DNA of 52,365 nt from Bacillota bacterium (lineage in GTDB: Bacteria > Bacillota > Bacilli > Alicyclobacillales > SLC66). Positions 18,973 through 28,378 of this stretch are shown here, one piece after another. The number at the start of each line of letters is the position of its first letter. Positions within the stretch are counted from its first letter, which is position 1. The notes below the pieces were generated by a model, which saw only the letters and a program-made list of their open reading frames with translations, ran no database searches and was not told where the DNA came from. The stretch is taken from assembly GCA_021821055.1 (NCBI GenBank), contig JAKACX010000012.1, positions 1 through 52,365 on the forward strand, read 5' to 3'. Both the position numbers and the translations under genes were made by a program.

Positions 18973-19536
18973 ATGTCCACCCACGCGCATGCGCCGCACG
19001 CAAAAGTATTGGGACTTGTCCTGCTCACATCGCTCGTCCTCACCGGATGCTCCCCGCTCCAGCCGTCCGGCCGATCAAGCCAGGCGGACCATGCGGCGGC
19101 CAGTGTGGCGCAGTTCCTTGCCAGTCGCCCCGCATCCAGGACCGCCGTGCTCAAACTCGCCGCGGCGGACGGGAACGACAACAGCGGTTACAACTTCGAC
19201 GGCTACGCCAACGGCCAGTTGGTCTTCACCGTGCCGGTGGGCTGGACGGTCGAGGGCGTATTGACCAACTCCGGAATGATGCCGCACAGCGCGATCATCA
19301 TCAGCCAGCAGGCGCAGCAGACGTACGATGTGTCGACTCCCGTCTTCCCTGGAGCGGAAACGCCCGACCCCAGCCAGGGAGCAGGCATGGGCCAAGCCCA
19401 ACACTTCTCCTTTGTCGCGGCAAAGCCCGGCGTCTATGTCATCGCGTGCGGGATCTCGGGCCATGACGCCGACGGTATGTGGGATACGCTGGTGGTGTCT
19501 GCGGCGGCGAAAGCGCCGGGCGTGACCCGTCCGTGA
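18973..19536 (+). CDS. Sulfocyanin-like blue copper lipoprotein
   Basis: 187 residues. Lipobox LTGC places the lipidated cysteine at 26. The cupredoxin has the sulfocyanin-type segment YNFDGYANGQLVFTVPVGW and type 1 copper ligands His105 (MPHSA), Cys159, His164 and Met169 (CGISGHDADGM). Sulfocyanins are high-potential electron carriers known from acidophilic archaea and some bacteria. GGAGGG lies eight bases before the ATG. Directly downstream of the nirK-like gene in the same direction, it most simply donates electrons to the reductase on the outer face of the membrane. Confidence 0.85.
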   Translation: MSTHAHAPHAKVLGLVLLTSLVLTGCSPLQPSGRSSQADHAAASVAQFLASRPASRTAVLKLAAADGNDNSGYNFDGYANGQLVFTVPVGWTVEGVLTNSGMMPHSAIIISQQAQQTYDVSTPVFPGAETPDPSQGAGMGQAQHFSFVAAKPGVYVIACGISGHDADGMWDTLVVSAAAKAPGVTRP

Positions 19537-19537
19537 A

Positions 19538-21518
19538 TCAGCCCTGTCCGACCGCCGCGCCCTGTCCGACAAACTGGCTGTTGTACAGTTCCGCGTAGAA
19601 TCCATCCGCGTCCAGCAGTTCCTGGTGCCTGCCCTGCTCCACGACGCGCCCGCGGTTCATCACCAGGATGACATCCGCCTCGCGGATCGTGGACAGCCTG
19701 TGCGCAATCACAAAACTGGTCCGCCCGCGCATCAACTCGCGCATCGCGTGTTGAATGTGCGCCTCGGTCCGCGTGTCGACGCTGCTCGTCGCCTCGTCGA
19801 GAATCAGAATCGCCGGATCGGCCAGGATGGCACGCGCAATCGTCAACAACTGGCGCTGTCCCTGCGACAGATTGGACGACTCCTCATTGAGCAGCGTCGC
19901 GTACCCATCCGGCATCGTGCGGATGAAGTGGTCGGCGTTGGCGGCGCGCGCCGCCCGGACGATCGCCTCCTCATCCGCGTCCTCCCTGCCATAGGCGATA
20001 TTGTCCCGGATCGTGCCGTGAAACAGCCACGTGTCTTGCAACACCATGCCGAACAGGGCGCGCAGGGCGCTGCGGGGAAAGTCCCTCACATCCCTGCCGT
20101 CAACGGTGACGGCCCCGCCGCTGACGTCGTAGAAGCGCATCAACAGGTTCACGACCGTCGTCTTTCCAGCGCCGGTCGGTCCGACGATCGCCACCGTCTG
20201 CCCCGGGCGCACGTCGATGTTCATGTCCTCAATCAAGAGGGAGTCCAGATCATACCCGAAATCGACGTGCAAAAAGCGCACGGCCCCAAGTGTCGGCCCG
20301 CCGACGGCCATATCGGTCCGCCGGGCGGCCCCCGAGCCCCGCGTCCGCCCCGAGCCCCGTCTCTGCCGCGAGCCCCGCATCCGAGCGCGCACCGTCTGCG
20401 GACCACGTGGGATCGGGCGGCTCCTCCTCTTCATCGAGCAGGTCGAACACCCGCTCGGCCGACGCCAACGTCGACTGGATCACGTTGGCGATGCTCGAAA
20501 GCTGCGAGATCGGCTGCGAGAACTGACGCGCATACTGGATGAACGCGAGGATGTCGCCGACCTGTAGAGCGCGCCGCGTCACGAGCACCCCGCCGATCAC
20601 ACTCACGAGCACGTAACCGATGTTGCCGATAAAGTTCATCAAGGGCATGATGATGCCGGTCACAAACTGCGCTTTCCAACTATAGACGTACAACTCCCCG
20701 TTCACGCGGTTGAACGTCGCGATCGCGTCTGCCTCATGGCCGAACGCCTTGACGATCGCGTGTCCCGTGTACATCTCCTCGACGTGCCCATTGAGGTCTC
20801 CCAGAGCCGCCTGACGGTTCACGAAGTACCCCTGCGAACGCTTCGCGATCAGCGCCGTGACGACAAAACTCAGCGGCAGTGTGACGACCACGACAACCGT
20901 CATCAACCAGCTGATGGAGAGCATCATGACGATGACGCCGACGAACGTGACCAGGGCGGTGATCAGTTGCGTCAGACTCTCCTGCAGTGTGCTGCCGATA
21001 TTGTCAAAATCGTTGACAAACCGGCTCAGGATCTCGCCGTGCGACCTCCCGTCGTAGAAGCGGATGGGCAGACGCGCCAATTTGTCCATGGCGTCGGCCC
21101 GCAGCGCGTAGACCGTCCGTTGCGCGACGCCCGCCATGACGTACTGCTGCACGTAGCTGAAAGCGGAACTGAAGACGTACAGGCTGGCCAGCACGCCAAG
21201 GGACTGCAGGATGACGTGAAAGTCCACTCCTTGGCCGGGCGCGCCCAGGCCGGGGATGACCCCGCGCGCGATCACGTTGATGATATGCGCGAGGATTTTC
21301 GGACTGAGGATGGAGAACCACGTGCTGGCCACCGCGGCCGCGAACACGACCGTCAACCGTCCGGAATGCGGCCCGAAACGCCTCACGAGACGCCAGAATG
21401 TACCCTTGGCGTCCTTCGCTTTCTGCACGGGGGCGCCGACGCCGCCCGGAGGAGTCCAGCGCATCGGCCCGGAGAGCGGCCCGGCCGGCCTTGCGTCGCC
21501 CTTATTTTCGCGGCTCAA
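19538..21518 (-). pseudogene. ABC exporter half-transporter, frameshifted between membrane and ATPase domains
   Basis: The membrane part (21518 down to about 20334) starts at TTG 21518, overlapping the upstream gene's TGA, with GGAGGAGGAG before it. It has six hydrophobic segments ending FNRVNGEL to SAERVFDLLDEEEE. The ATPase part (to 19538) is intact in another frame: Walker A GPTGAGKTT, signature NLSQGQRQ, Walker B LILDEATSSVD. One extra base in the five-G run (plus-strand C run 20329-20333) explains the break; with four G the frame reads DAGLGAARRTDMAVGG continuously. The break lies in a linker of GAGCCCCG-type tandem repeats. It could be a true mutation, phase variation, or sequencing error. 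Confidence 0.8.
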
Positions 21519-23245
21519 GCGATCTCCTCCTCCGACAGTTGCAGGGCCGCGATCTCCCGGTACACGGCGCACGTGTCGAGCAACTCCGCGTGCCGGCCCA
21601 TGCCGGCGATGCGACCGTCTTCGAGCACGACGATGCGGTCCGCATTCTTCACCGCCGTGACGCGCTGCGCCACGATGATCACGCAGGCGTCGGCGATTTC
21701 GTTTTCGAGCGCCGCCCGCAAGCGCGCGTCCGTGCGGTAGTCCAGCGCGGAGAAGCTGTCGTCAAACAGGTAGATTTCCGGTTTGCGAACAACCGCGCGC
21801 GCGATGGCGAGACGCTGCTTCTGCCCGCCCGACAGGTTCGCCCCGCCCTGCGCGATGACCGACGAGAAGCCGGCTCCAAGGTCCGCGATGAACTCCGTCG
21901 CCTGGGCCACCTGCGCCGCGCGCTCCACCTCGCCGTCGGTCGCGTCGGGCCGGCCGAAACGGATGTTCTCTGCAATGGTCCCCGTGAACAGGACCGCCTG
22001 TTGCGGAGCGAAGCCGATCTTCGCGCGCAGGCTCTCCTGCGTCTGCTCGCGCACATCGACGCCGTCCACCAGAATGCTGCCGGTCTCGACGTCGTAAAAG
22101 CGCGCGATGAGGTTCAGCAGAGTCGATTTGCCCGCGCCCGTCCCGCCAATCACGGCAGTGACCTCCCCAGGATGGACGTCGAACGCGATGTCGGACAGGG
22201 CGGGTTCCTGCGCCCCCGGATAGCGGAACGACACCCCGCGAAACGCGATCCCTCCGCGCCCCGCCCCGGCTGCCGAACGGGCCTGCGGCGGATCCACAAT
22301 CTCCGGCCGCATCGCGAGCACCTCATTGATCCGGAGCGCCGACGCCTGCGCCCGTGGAATCATGAAGGACATCATCGACACCATCATCACGGCGAACATG
22401 ATCTGCATCACGTATTGGATGAACGCCATCAGATTCCCGATCTGCATGCTGCCCGCGCTGATCATGACGCCGCCAAACCAGATGATGGCGAGCGTCGAGA
22501 GGTTGATAATCAACATCATCACCGGCATGAGCGCCGCCATCATCTGATACACGCGCACGGACGTGCCGGTCAGGTCGAGACTCGCCCGGTCCAGTCGCGC
22601 CTGCTCATACGCCTGGCGATGAAAGGCCCGGATCACGCGCACCCCGGCCATGTTCTCCCGCAGCACGCGGTTCAGACGGTCGACCTTTGCCTGAATCACC
22701 TGAAACAGCCGGATGCCCCGTCCGAGCAGCCAGTACACCGCAAGGCCCAGCACCGGCATGGCGACCACAATCACCAGCGACAGGCGGGCGTTCGTGTAGA
22801 CCGCCATGATGATGCCGCCGATGGCGGTCAGCGGCGCCATGACCATCATGCGCAGCATCATGTTGACAAACTGCTGCACCTGCATCACGTCGTTTGTCGT
22901 GCGCACAATCAGGGACGACGTTCCCAACTGGTCGAACTCGCGCATGGTGAAGTGCTCCACGTGCTCGAACACGCGGCTGCGCACCCCCGTGCCGAAGCCG
23001 GCCGCGGCGCGCGATGCAAACAGACTGGCAAACACGGCGCAGACGACGCCAAGCACGGCGACGGACAGCATGTACCCGCCGACTTTCACGATGTAGGCCA
23101 CATTGCCCTGCATGACGCCGGTGTCAATGATGTCGGACATCAGGCGCGGCAGGTAGAGGGTCGCGAGGGACTGCAGGAAGATCAGGATGAGGACCATCCA
23201 CACCGCCGCGCGGTACGGGCGCAAAAACGGCGCCAGTTTCAGCAT
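21515..23245 (-). CDS. ABC exporter half-transporter with degenerate catalytic site
   Basis: 576 residues: six transmembrane helices, then Walker A GGTGAGKST, Q-loop FAPQQAVLF, signature NLSGGQKQR and Walker B IYLFDDSFSALD. The residue after the Walker B aspartate is Asp instead of the catalytic Glu, as in the degenerate subunit of heterodimeric exporters such as TM287/288 or BmrCD. The partner downstream has the normal Glu, so the pair forms one asymmetric exporter of drugs, lipids or peptides. The ATG at 23245 has AAGGGG seven bases upstream. Its stop overlaps the partner's TTG start. Confidence 0.92.
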   Translation of the reverse strand: MLKLAPFLRPYRAAVWMVLILIFLQSLATLYLPRLMSDIIDTGVMQGNVAYIVKVGGYMLSVAVLGVVCAVFASLFASRAAAGFGTGVRSRVFEHVEHFTMREFDQLGTSSLIVRTTNDVMQVQQFVNMMLRMMVMAPLTAIGGIIMAVYTNARLSLVIVVAMPVLGLAVYWLLGRGIRLFQVIQAKVDRLNRVLRENMAGVRVIRAFHRQAYEQARLDRASLDLTGTSVRVYQMMAALMPVMMLIINLSTLAIIWFGGVMISAGSMQIGNLMAFIQYVMQIMFAVMMVSMMSFMIPRAQASALRINEVLAMRPEIVDPPQARSAAGAGRGGIAFRGVSFRYPGAQEPALSDIAFDVHPGEVTAVIGGTGAGKSTLLNLIARFYDVETGSILVDGVDVREQTQESLRAKIGFAPQQAVLFTGTIAENIRFGRPDATDGEVERAAQVAQATEFIADLGAGFSSVIAQGGANLSGGQKQRLAIARAVVRKPEIYLFDDSFSALDYRTDARLRAALENEIADACVIIVAQRVTAVKNADRIVVLEDGRIAGMGRHAELLDTCAVYREIAALQLSEEEIA

Positions 23246-23298
23246 TCAGCCACCCCTTTTCGCGCGGAAGAAAGGCCCGGCGCAGACACCTCGCGCGA

Positions 23299-23739
23299 TC
23301 ACTTGTACGGATAGCGGTACTGCCGCCGGTTGCGCGCCGATCTGCGGCGCAGCTGCACCAGCCGCAATTGCGCGAAAGCGGTGACCGCCGCCAGACCGAC
23401 GATCGTGAACCATACCCAGTTTGGGTGTTCCCATCCCGGAATGGTCTGAACACGCGTCATCGTCTCCGTCGGAAACGCCTTGAATCTCAGCGACACCAGG
23501 TGAACCGACTGGCGCCCCTGCCAGCCCGCGACCGTGTACACGCCGTTGCGCAAATCGGCCATCGACGTGCCAAACGGCAGCCGGACTTGCGATACGCCAA
23601 ACTGCTGCGCCAGACCGCCCAGCGACAGATACGTGGTCCCCTGCATCCACCGGGGTTCACGAAACAGATAGACGATGAGCGCCACCGCAAACAATACCGA
23701 AATCGTGCGCAGCAGTCGCAATCTTCGTCGCCTCCCCAC
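23299..23739 (-). CDS. Small membrane protein of unknown function
   Basis: 146 residues from GTG 23739, which has GGAGGG seven bases upstream. A basic N-terminus (GRRRRLRLLR), one transmembrane segment (TISVLFAVALIVYLF), about 70 extracellular residues, a second segment (WVWFTIVGLAAVTAF) and a very basic C-terminus (RRRSARNRRQYRYPYK). Not recognised. It lies 53 bases upstream of the exporter genes in the same direction, so it may be co-transcribed and act with them. Confidence 0.65.
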   Translation of the reverse strand: MGRRRRLRLLRTISVLFAVALIVYLFREPRWMQGTTYLSLGGLAQQFGVSQVRLPFGTSMADLRNGVYTVAGWQGRQSVHLVSLRFKAFPTETMTRVQTIPGWEHPNWVWFTIVGLAAVTAFAQLRLVQLRRRSARNRRQYRYPYK

Positions 23740-23832
23740 ACCCGTTCCCTCCGCTTCGAGATGGTCCCTGCCCGATCGCCGCCCTCCGGCCACCCAAGCA
23801 ACACCAAAAGCCGCGGACAGCCCGCCGCCCGC

Positions 23833-24591
23833 TCAGCCCTTCACAACGCCTTCGCGCGTGAGGAACTCCAGACTTGCCGCGGCGCTGTCGAGCGAATCGC
23901 GCCTGCAGACATCCTGTTCGACGAACAGGTAGTGCGCTCCCGCGCGTCTGGCGGCGGCCGCGATCTCCACAATCGGCAGGATGCCGGCTCCCAGCACCTC
24001 GAATTCGCGCCCGGCGCCCCTGGCCATGTCCTTGAGATGGACCAACGGGCAACGCCCGGACATCTTGCCGAGGTACTCAATCGCATTCAGTCCCGCCCGC
24101 TCGACCCAGTATGTATCGAGTTCCGCCTGCAGATTTTCCGGCGCCGCGGCCGCGTACAGCAGATCGAAGCCGAATTCTCCGGACTGGGTGACCGCCTCGA
24201 ATTCAAAATCGTGGTTGTGGTAACACAGCGTGATGCCGTGCGCCGCGCACTTGGCGCCCGCGGCGTTGAGCCGCTCACCCAGAACCCTGTATTCGTCCAC
24301 GTTTTTGCGCAGTTCCGGCGGAAGCCACGGCATCACGAGATACGACACGCCAAGTTCCTCAGCATACTCGATTTCGGGCGCCGCGTCCTGCAGCACACCG
24401 CCGGCGTGCGCCGAGACTGCCCGCAGTCCGAGATCGTCCAACGCCTTGCGCAATTCTCGGGCGGACAGGTTGCCGTAGCCCGCAAATTCGAGATTGCGAT
24501 AACCGATCTCGCTTACCTTCTCCAGTGTTCCAAGAAAATCACGCTGCAGATGATCCCTCACCGTATACAACTGTAAACCGATATCCGCCAT
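23833..24591 (-). CDS. Sugar phosphate isomerase/epimerase (TIM barrel)
   Basis: 252 residues. IGLQLYTVRD at the N-terminus, EFAGYGN, CYHNHDFEFE, LDTYWVERAG and VHLKDMARG carry the usual metal-binding Glu/His/Asp positions of the xylose isomerase-like barrel. The final segment YLFVEQD gives the last Glu. Relatives act on myo-inositol derivatives or keto-sugars. The ATG at 24591 has GGAAGGG before it. It stands alone between two hypothetical genes and differs from the homologue at 2648-3475, so it is not a recent duplicate. Confidence 0.85.
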   Translation of the reverse strand: MADIGLQLYTVRDHLQRDFLGTLEKVSEIGYRNLEFAGYGNLSARELRKALDDLGLRAVSAHAGGVLQDAAPEIEYAEELGVSYLVMPWLPPELRKNVDEYRVLGERLNAAGAKCAAHGITLCYHNHDFEFEAVTQSGEFGFDLLYAAAAPENLQAELDTYWVERAGLNAIEYLGKMSGRCPLVHLKDMARGAGREFEVLGAGILPIVEIAAAARRAGAHYLFVEQDVCRRDSLDSAAASLEFLTREGVVKG

Positions 24592-24824
24592 CCCGCTCAC
24601 CCTTCCGCCTGAATATAGCCCGTGGAACGGCCCGTTTCGCACGCTGCTCCCGCACACACAGCCGGGCGCCGGTCCAGCCCCCACCACACTTTTTACTATA
24701 ACACCGCGCGCAACCAGATACGAGAAAAGCGGCGCGTGCATCCGCCTTGCGACGGCCCACGCGCCACTTCGCCAGTCTGCCCGCATCCCTGTCCGCTTCG
24801 GTCAAGCCGCCGCTGGGGGTTCGC

Positions 24825-25472
24825 TCACCAGCCGGACGAAGCCTTGCCGGAAGTCGACCCCGACTTCGAACCCGATTTCGCAGCCGCACCCGACTTGACG
24901 CCGGTCGCCGCGCCACCCGCTTTCCATCCGTTTGCCGCGGCGGCGTTCGCCTGACCGTAACTCGCCAGGAAATCTGTGGCCGCAAACCATCCAAGCATTT
25001 TCTTTCCGCTCATCGGACCGATCAAGATCACGGGGTCGGCATGATGCGGCGGCAATGTGACGTTTGCGTTGATCGCAAAACCGCCCGCCGGCGTGAGTTT
25101 GACCGGCGCCGTGACAACCGACCGGCCGTTGGCAAAGGTGATCTCAGCGCCCACCTGGACGAAGCCCGCCGTGGTACCCTGGATCGCCCTGGGGATGGGC
25201 GTCCCCGTGTTCATGAAGCCCTGTTTCGGGATCAGCAGCCATTTCCCCGTGACAGACAGATGGTTCGCCGTAAGGACCGCGTGGCCCGACACCACCCACG
25301 GGGCCTTGGCAGCGGCCACGCCACGCACAGATACGTTGGGTATGTTGCCGTAGATCGGACCGGACAGAAGATCAGGACTCTGCGCGGCGGCGAAAACGGA
25401 ACCGACCCCGGCAAACAGGGCGACGGCCGCCGCCAGGATGAGAAGACGCCGCGCCTTGCCAATGATCGCCAT
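24825..25472 (-). CDS. Exported protein of unknown function with Ser/Gly/Lys-rich tail
   Basis: 215 residues from ATG 25472, with GGGAGG eight bases upstream. Signal peptide: KARRLL then a hydrophobic core ending SVFAAAQS, probable signal peptidase I cleavage, no lipobox. The body (about residues 35-165) is beta-rich with repeated hydrophobic/threonine stretches. The last 30 residues are low complexity (SGSKSGSTSGKASSGW), perhaps a wall-interacting tail. No family recognised and no cysteines noted in the mature part. Monocistronic. Confidence 0.6.
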   Translation of the reverse strand: MAIIGKARRLLILAAAVALFAGVGSVFAAAQSPDLLSGPIYGNIPNVSVRGVAAAKAPWVVSGHAVLTANHLSVTGKWLLIPKQGFMNTGTPIPRAIQGTTAGFVQVGAEITFANGRSVVTAPVKLTPAGGFAINANVTLPPHHADPVILIGPMSGKKMLGWFAATDFLASYGQANAAAANGWKAGGAATGVKSGAAAKSGSKSGSTSGKASSGW

Positions 25473-25631
25473 GTGATGCACCTCCCGCCGAATTGTCTTC
25501 GCGCCCCGGCGCGCGCCCGTCGCGCGAAGACCGCTGTTACACCAAGATGAACGACACAGACGGACAGACGGTTTTGCCGGGGCGCAGACAGGGGCGTCAA
25601 CTTCGGCGACGCACCGCGCGCCGCGACAGCC

Positions 25632-26864
25632 TCAGTTGAGAGTCGCCGCCGGAGCGCCGCTGTGCTCCGCCAAGCGCTCCGAACGGTCGAACAGCATCGC
25701 GTCCAGGACCAGCGAAGCGGCGCCCACGGCGACGGAATTCACATTTGCGATCGTGATCGGGATCGACCTGTTGGCAGAGAGTGCCCGGTACTTCATGATG
25801 CGCTCGATCTCCGGCAGGATGAACGTCGCGGCGCGCGACAGCGTCCCCCCGACACTGATGCGGTCGGGGGTCAGGGCGTTGGCGATATTCGCGATGCCGA
25901 TGCCCAAATGCTGGCCCAGCGTGTTGAACGCGCGAATGTAGGCGCGGTTGTCCGCGTGCGCCCCATCCAGGATGCGTTGGACAAAATCGTGTTCATGCTC
26001 GAGTTCGAGCGTGTCTCCGCCAGCCTCGATGATGTAGCGCAAGAGACTGCGTTCCGAGGCGTACTCTTCCCAACAGCCGTAGTTGCCGCACGAGCAACGC
26101 TGGCCCATGGGCATGACGGTCGTATGGCCAAATTCACCCGCGCGGCCGTCACGGCCTCTGTACAGGCGCCCGGCCATGACGACGCCGGTGCCGATGCTGG
26201 TTCCCGCGTTGATGTAGACGACATTGCTGTCCTGTCCCGGGGCGCGGGCGAGTTCGCTCCAGGCGCCGCAGTTCGCGTTGTTGTCACAGAAAACCGGGAT
26301 CGGCACGCGCTGTGCGACGGCCGACCGCACATCCCAGTTCGTAAAGTCCAGACCGGGAAAGCGCGAGACGGTGCCGTCATTCGCGTTCACCAGCCCGGGC
26401 AGGCCCAGTCCGACGCCCACCAGGCCATGCGGACTGGCGGGCGTGGCGGTCATGGCGGCACGCGCCTGTTCTTCAATAACCTCCAGCAGTCTCTCATGCG
26501 ACGGCTGCGATACATGGACAATCTCCGAGTCGCGTTTGTAAACCGGTTCACCCCGGGCGTTGCAGATCACCGTTTTCAATGAATGGAGTTGGACATCCAT
26601 GCCAATCGCGTATGCGCCGTTCGCGTTGAACCGCAGCAGAACCGGCTTTCTCCCGCCGCTGGACGAGCCGAACCCAATCTCGTGCACCCACTTTTCGTTG
26701 ATCAGTTCATCGACAATATAGGAGACAGTTGCCTTGTTCAGGCCCGTCATCTGGGCAATGTCAATCCGCGAGGTGGTGCGATGGCTGCGAATCAGCCCCA
26801 GAACCGTGGCCTTGTTCATCCTGCGCATGGCGGTCGAATCGACATTACGCAACGTGTCCGTCAC
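25632..26864 (-). CDS. ROK family transcriptional repressor (XylR/NagC type)
   Basis: 410 residues. An N-terminal winged HTH (IDIAQMTGLNKATVSYIVDELI) is followed by a ROK sugar-binding domain with INAGTSIGTGVVM, GEFGH and the zinc motif CSCGNYGCWEEY. Such proteins repress sugar genes and release DNA on sugar binding. The GTG at 26864 is only weakly preceded by a ribosome site. It is divergent from the HAMP sensor. A XylR-like palindrome overlaps the promoter of the sugar ABC cassette at 31.97 kb, a plausible target (inference). Confidence 0.88.
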   Translation of the reverse strand: MTDTLRNVDSTAMRRMNKATVLGLIRSHRTTSRIDIAQMTGLNKATVSYIVDELINEKWVHEIGFGSSSGGRKPVLLRFNANGAYAIGMDVQLHSLKTVICNARGEPVYKRDSEIVHVSQPSHERLLEVIEEQARAAMTATPASPHGLVGVGLGLPGLVNANDGTVSRFPGLDFTNWDVRSAVAQRVPIPVFCDNNANCGAWSELARAPGQDSNVVYINAGTSIGTGVVMAGRLYRGRDGRAGEFGHTTVMPMGQRCSCGNYGCWEEYASERSLLRYIIEAGGDTLELEHEHDFVQRILDGAHADNRAYIRAFNTLGQHLGIGIANIANALTPDRISVGGTLSRAATFILPEIERIMKYRALSANRSIPITIANVNSVAVGAASLVLDAMLFDRSERLAEHSGAPAATLN

Positions 26865-27048
26865 CTCATTGCCACAAAGATAACCTATTTGCAGGGATCA
26901 TGATATGATAGGTGCAGTACGTCTGCCAGTCTCAGGACTATTGAACTCACTGTACCATGTTATGCATTTCCATACCATGCGCCGCTTGCCGGACCCCCGC
27001 TCGCAACAGCGCAACTGGCCGATCCCATATAAGTCTGGAGGGATATTC

Positions 27049-28143
27049 GTGTCCCTATACAAGAAATTGGCGCTTCTGTTTATAGCGACGGCAACGATTC
27101 TGTTGATGGCCGCTCTCGGCATCGTCTACACCCAGAGTCGGGCGCTCATCGAGGCGCAGGCCAAGCAGAAGACCGTTCTGCTCGTCCAGACGATAAATTC
27201 GGCCCTGGAGGCGGGAATACCCGACTTCAATTTCGAGGCCATCCTCCTGCACTTGCGCCAGCAGAATCCGAATATACGCTCCTTCGATATCTACAAGCTC
27301 AACGGGTACTTTTACGACATCGCGTCCACCAATCCGGACAACATCGGCAAACATGCGCCCGTCGCACTCCAAAGGACGCTGCAACACGGGGTCACGACGA
27401 CCACGATGCACAACGACGTGCTGCACGTCATCTCGCCCATCCTCATCGACGGGAACACCTTGTACAGCACGGACGTCCAATACTCGATGGCAGCGGACCT
27501 TGGTTCCGTCGGCGTCCTGCTCTCGCGCTTCCTCGAGATTGGCGCGGCGGCCGCACTGCTGATGATCGTTCTGCTCTGGGCGTTCATCCACCGCCTGTTG
27601 TCCCGACCGCTCATCTCCATCACCGCCGCGGCCAATGACATTGCCGGCGGCAATTTCCAGGTCGACCTGGCAGAACTGGAGCGGCGCAAGGATGAGATCG
27701 GCATGCTGGCGAGGAGTTTTTCCCACATGGTTGAACAACTCACGGAAATGCTGCGCAGAATCTCCCTGACCGCAGACGAACTCAACACGACTTTTCAGAC
27801 GCTGGTGGCTGGCGGGGACCGGGCGGCGCGCGGCGCGCTGCACGTCTCGGATGTCATGGGGCGCGTGGAACACGAACTCAAGGATCAGAAGGCACTGACG
27901 GAGACGATGACGCGATTGACCGTCGAACTCGGCGAAATGGAGGCCTTCCTGCCTCCGCTTCATGAACTCGGCGCCACGTCGCAAGCGATTTCACGCAAAA
28001 TGGGCGACCTCGCCGAGGAACTGGGCAGCGTCGCCTCCACCACGAATGGACAGCTTGCCTGGATACACGAGGCCAACCGATCGATCACCAAGTTGAGGGA
28101 ACTCGCGTCAGAACTGCAGGAACTCACATCGGTCTTCGATTAG
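27049..28143 (+). CDS. Membrane HAMP sensor with shortened chemoreceptor-like coiled coil
   Basis: 364 residues from GTG 27049 (GGAGGG six bases upstream). TM1 is at about 7-28, an extracellular sensor region of about 130 residues, TM2 at 162-180, HAMP at about 181-235, then helical coiled coil to the end. The terminal stretch (STTNGQLAWIHEANRSITKLRELASELQ) resembles the C-terminal arm of a chemoreceptor signalling domain. The highly conserved hairpin tip that contacts CheA/CheW is not present. No histidine kinase or cyclase domain. Divergent from the ROK repressor. Stop codon TAG abuts repeat copy B. Confidence 0.72.
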   Translation: MSLYKKLALLFIATATILLMAALGIVYTQSRALIEAQAKQKTVLLVQTINSALEAGIPDFNFEAILLHLRQQNPNIRSFDIYKLNGYFYDIASTNPDNIGKHAPVALQRTLQHGVTTTTMHNDVLHVISPILIDGNTLYSTDVQYSMAADLGSVGVLLSRFLEIGAAAALLMIVLLWAFIHRLLSRPLISITAAANDIAGGNFQVDLAELERRKDEIGMLARSFSHMVEQLTEMLRRISLTADELNTTFQTLVAGGDRAARGALHVSDVMGRVEHELKDQKALTETMTRLTVELGEMEAFLPPLHELGATSQAISRKMGDLAEELGSVASTTNGQLAWIHEANRSITKLRELASELQELTSVFD

Positions 28144-28250
28144 ACCGCCATATGCGGCACGAGACCGCCATGTGCGGCGCCGTCCGCACCAGAGCGGATC
28201 ATGAAAATGTGACTCCATCGGGCGCCGCAGATGGCGCCGTACAGGTGAGC
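28142..28250 (-). repeat. Interspersed repeat, copy B
   Basis: Reading the minus strand, about 90 bases from CCTGTACGGCGCCATCTGCG through CATTTTCATG to GCCGCACATGGCGGTCTC align with copy D at 44.66-44.74 kb. The end motif is duplicated here: AGACCGCCATATGCGGCACG then AGACCGCCATGTGCGGCGCC (28142-28181). It touches the stop codon of the HAMP sensor gene. Confidence 0.65.
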
Positions 28251-28269
28251 TCGTATTTTCTGGGTGGTG

Positions 28270-28305
28270 CACGTGGCGTCCGATGGAGTCCTCGGACGCC
28301 ACGTG
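28270..28305. terminator. 14-bp perfect hairpin between convergent genes
   Basis: CACGTGGCGTCCGA at 28270-28283 and its exact complement at 28292-28305 with an 8-base loop. It lies between the sensor gene and the convergent permease, so it may stop or stabilise transcripts from either side. No T-run follows on either strand. Confidence 0.5.
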
Positions 28306-28378
28306 GCCGTTGATTCCGAGTACGCCGCGGACCGTTTGACCGTTCCCCCGGGAATCGACGGAGGTCGGCTGCGGTGCG

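Noticed and set aside
20736-23314. Open frames of more than 300 codons antisense to the exporter genes
   Set aside because: Histidine/arginine-rich composition without domain similarity; shadows of the ABC genes.
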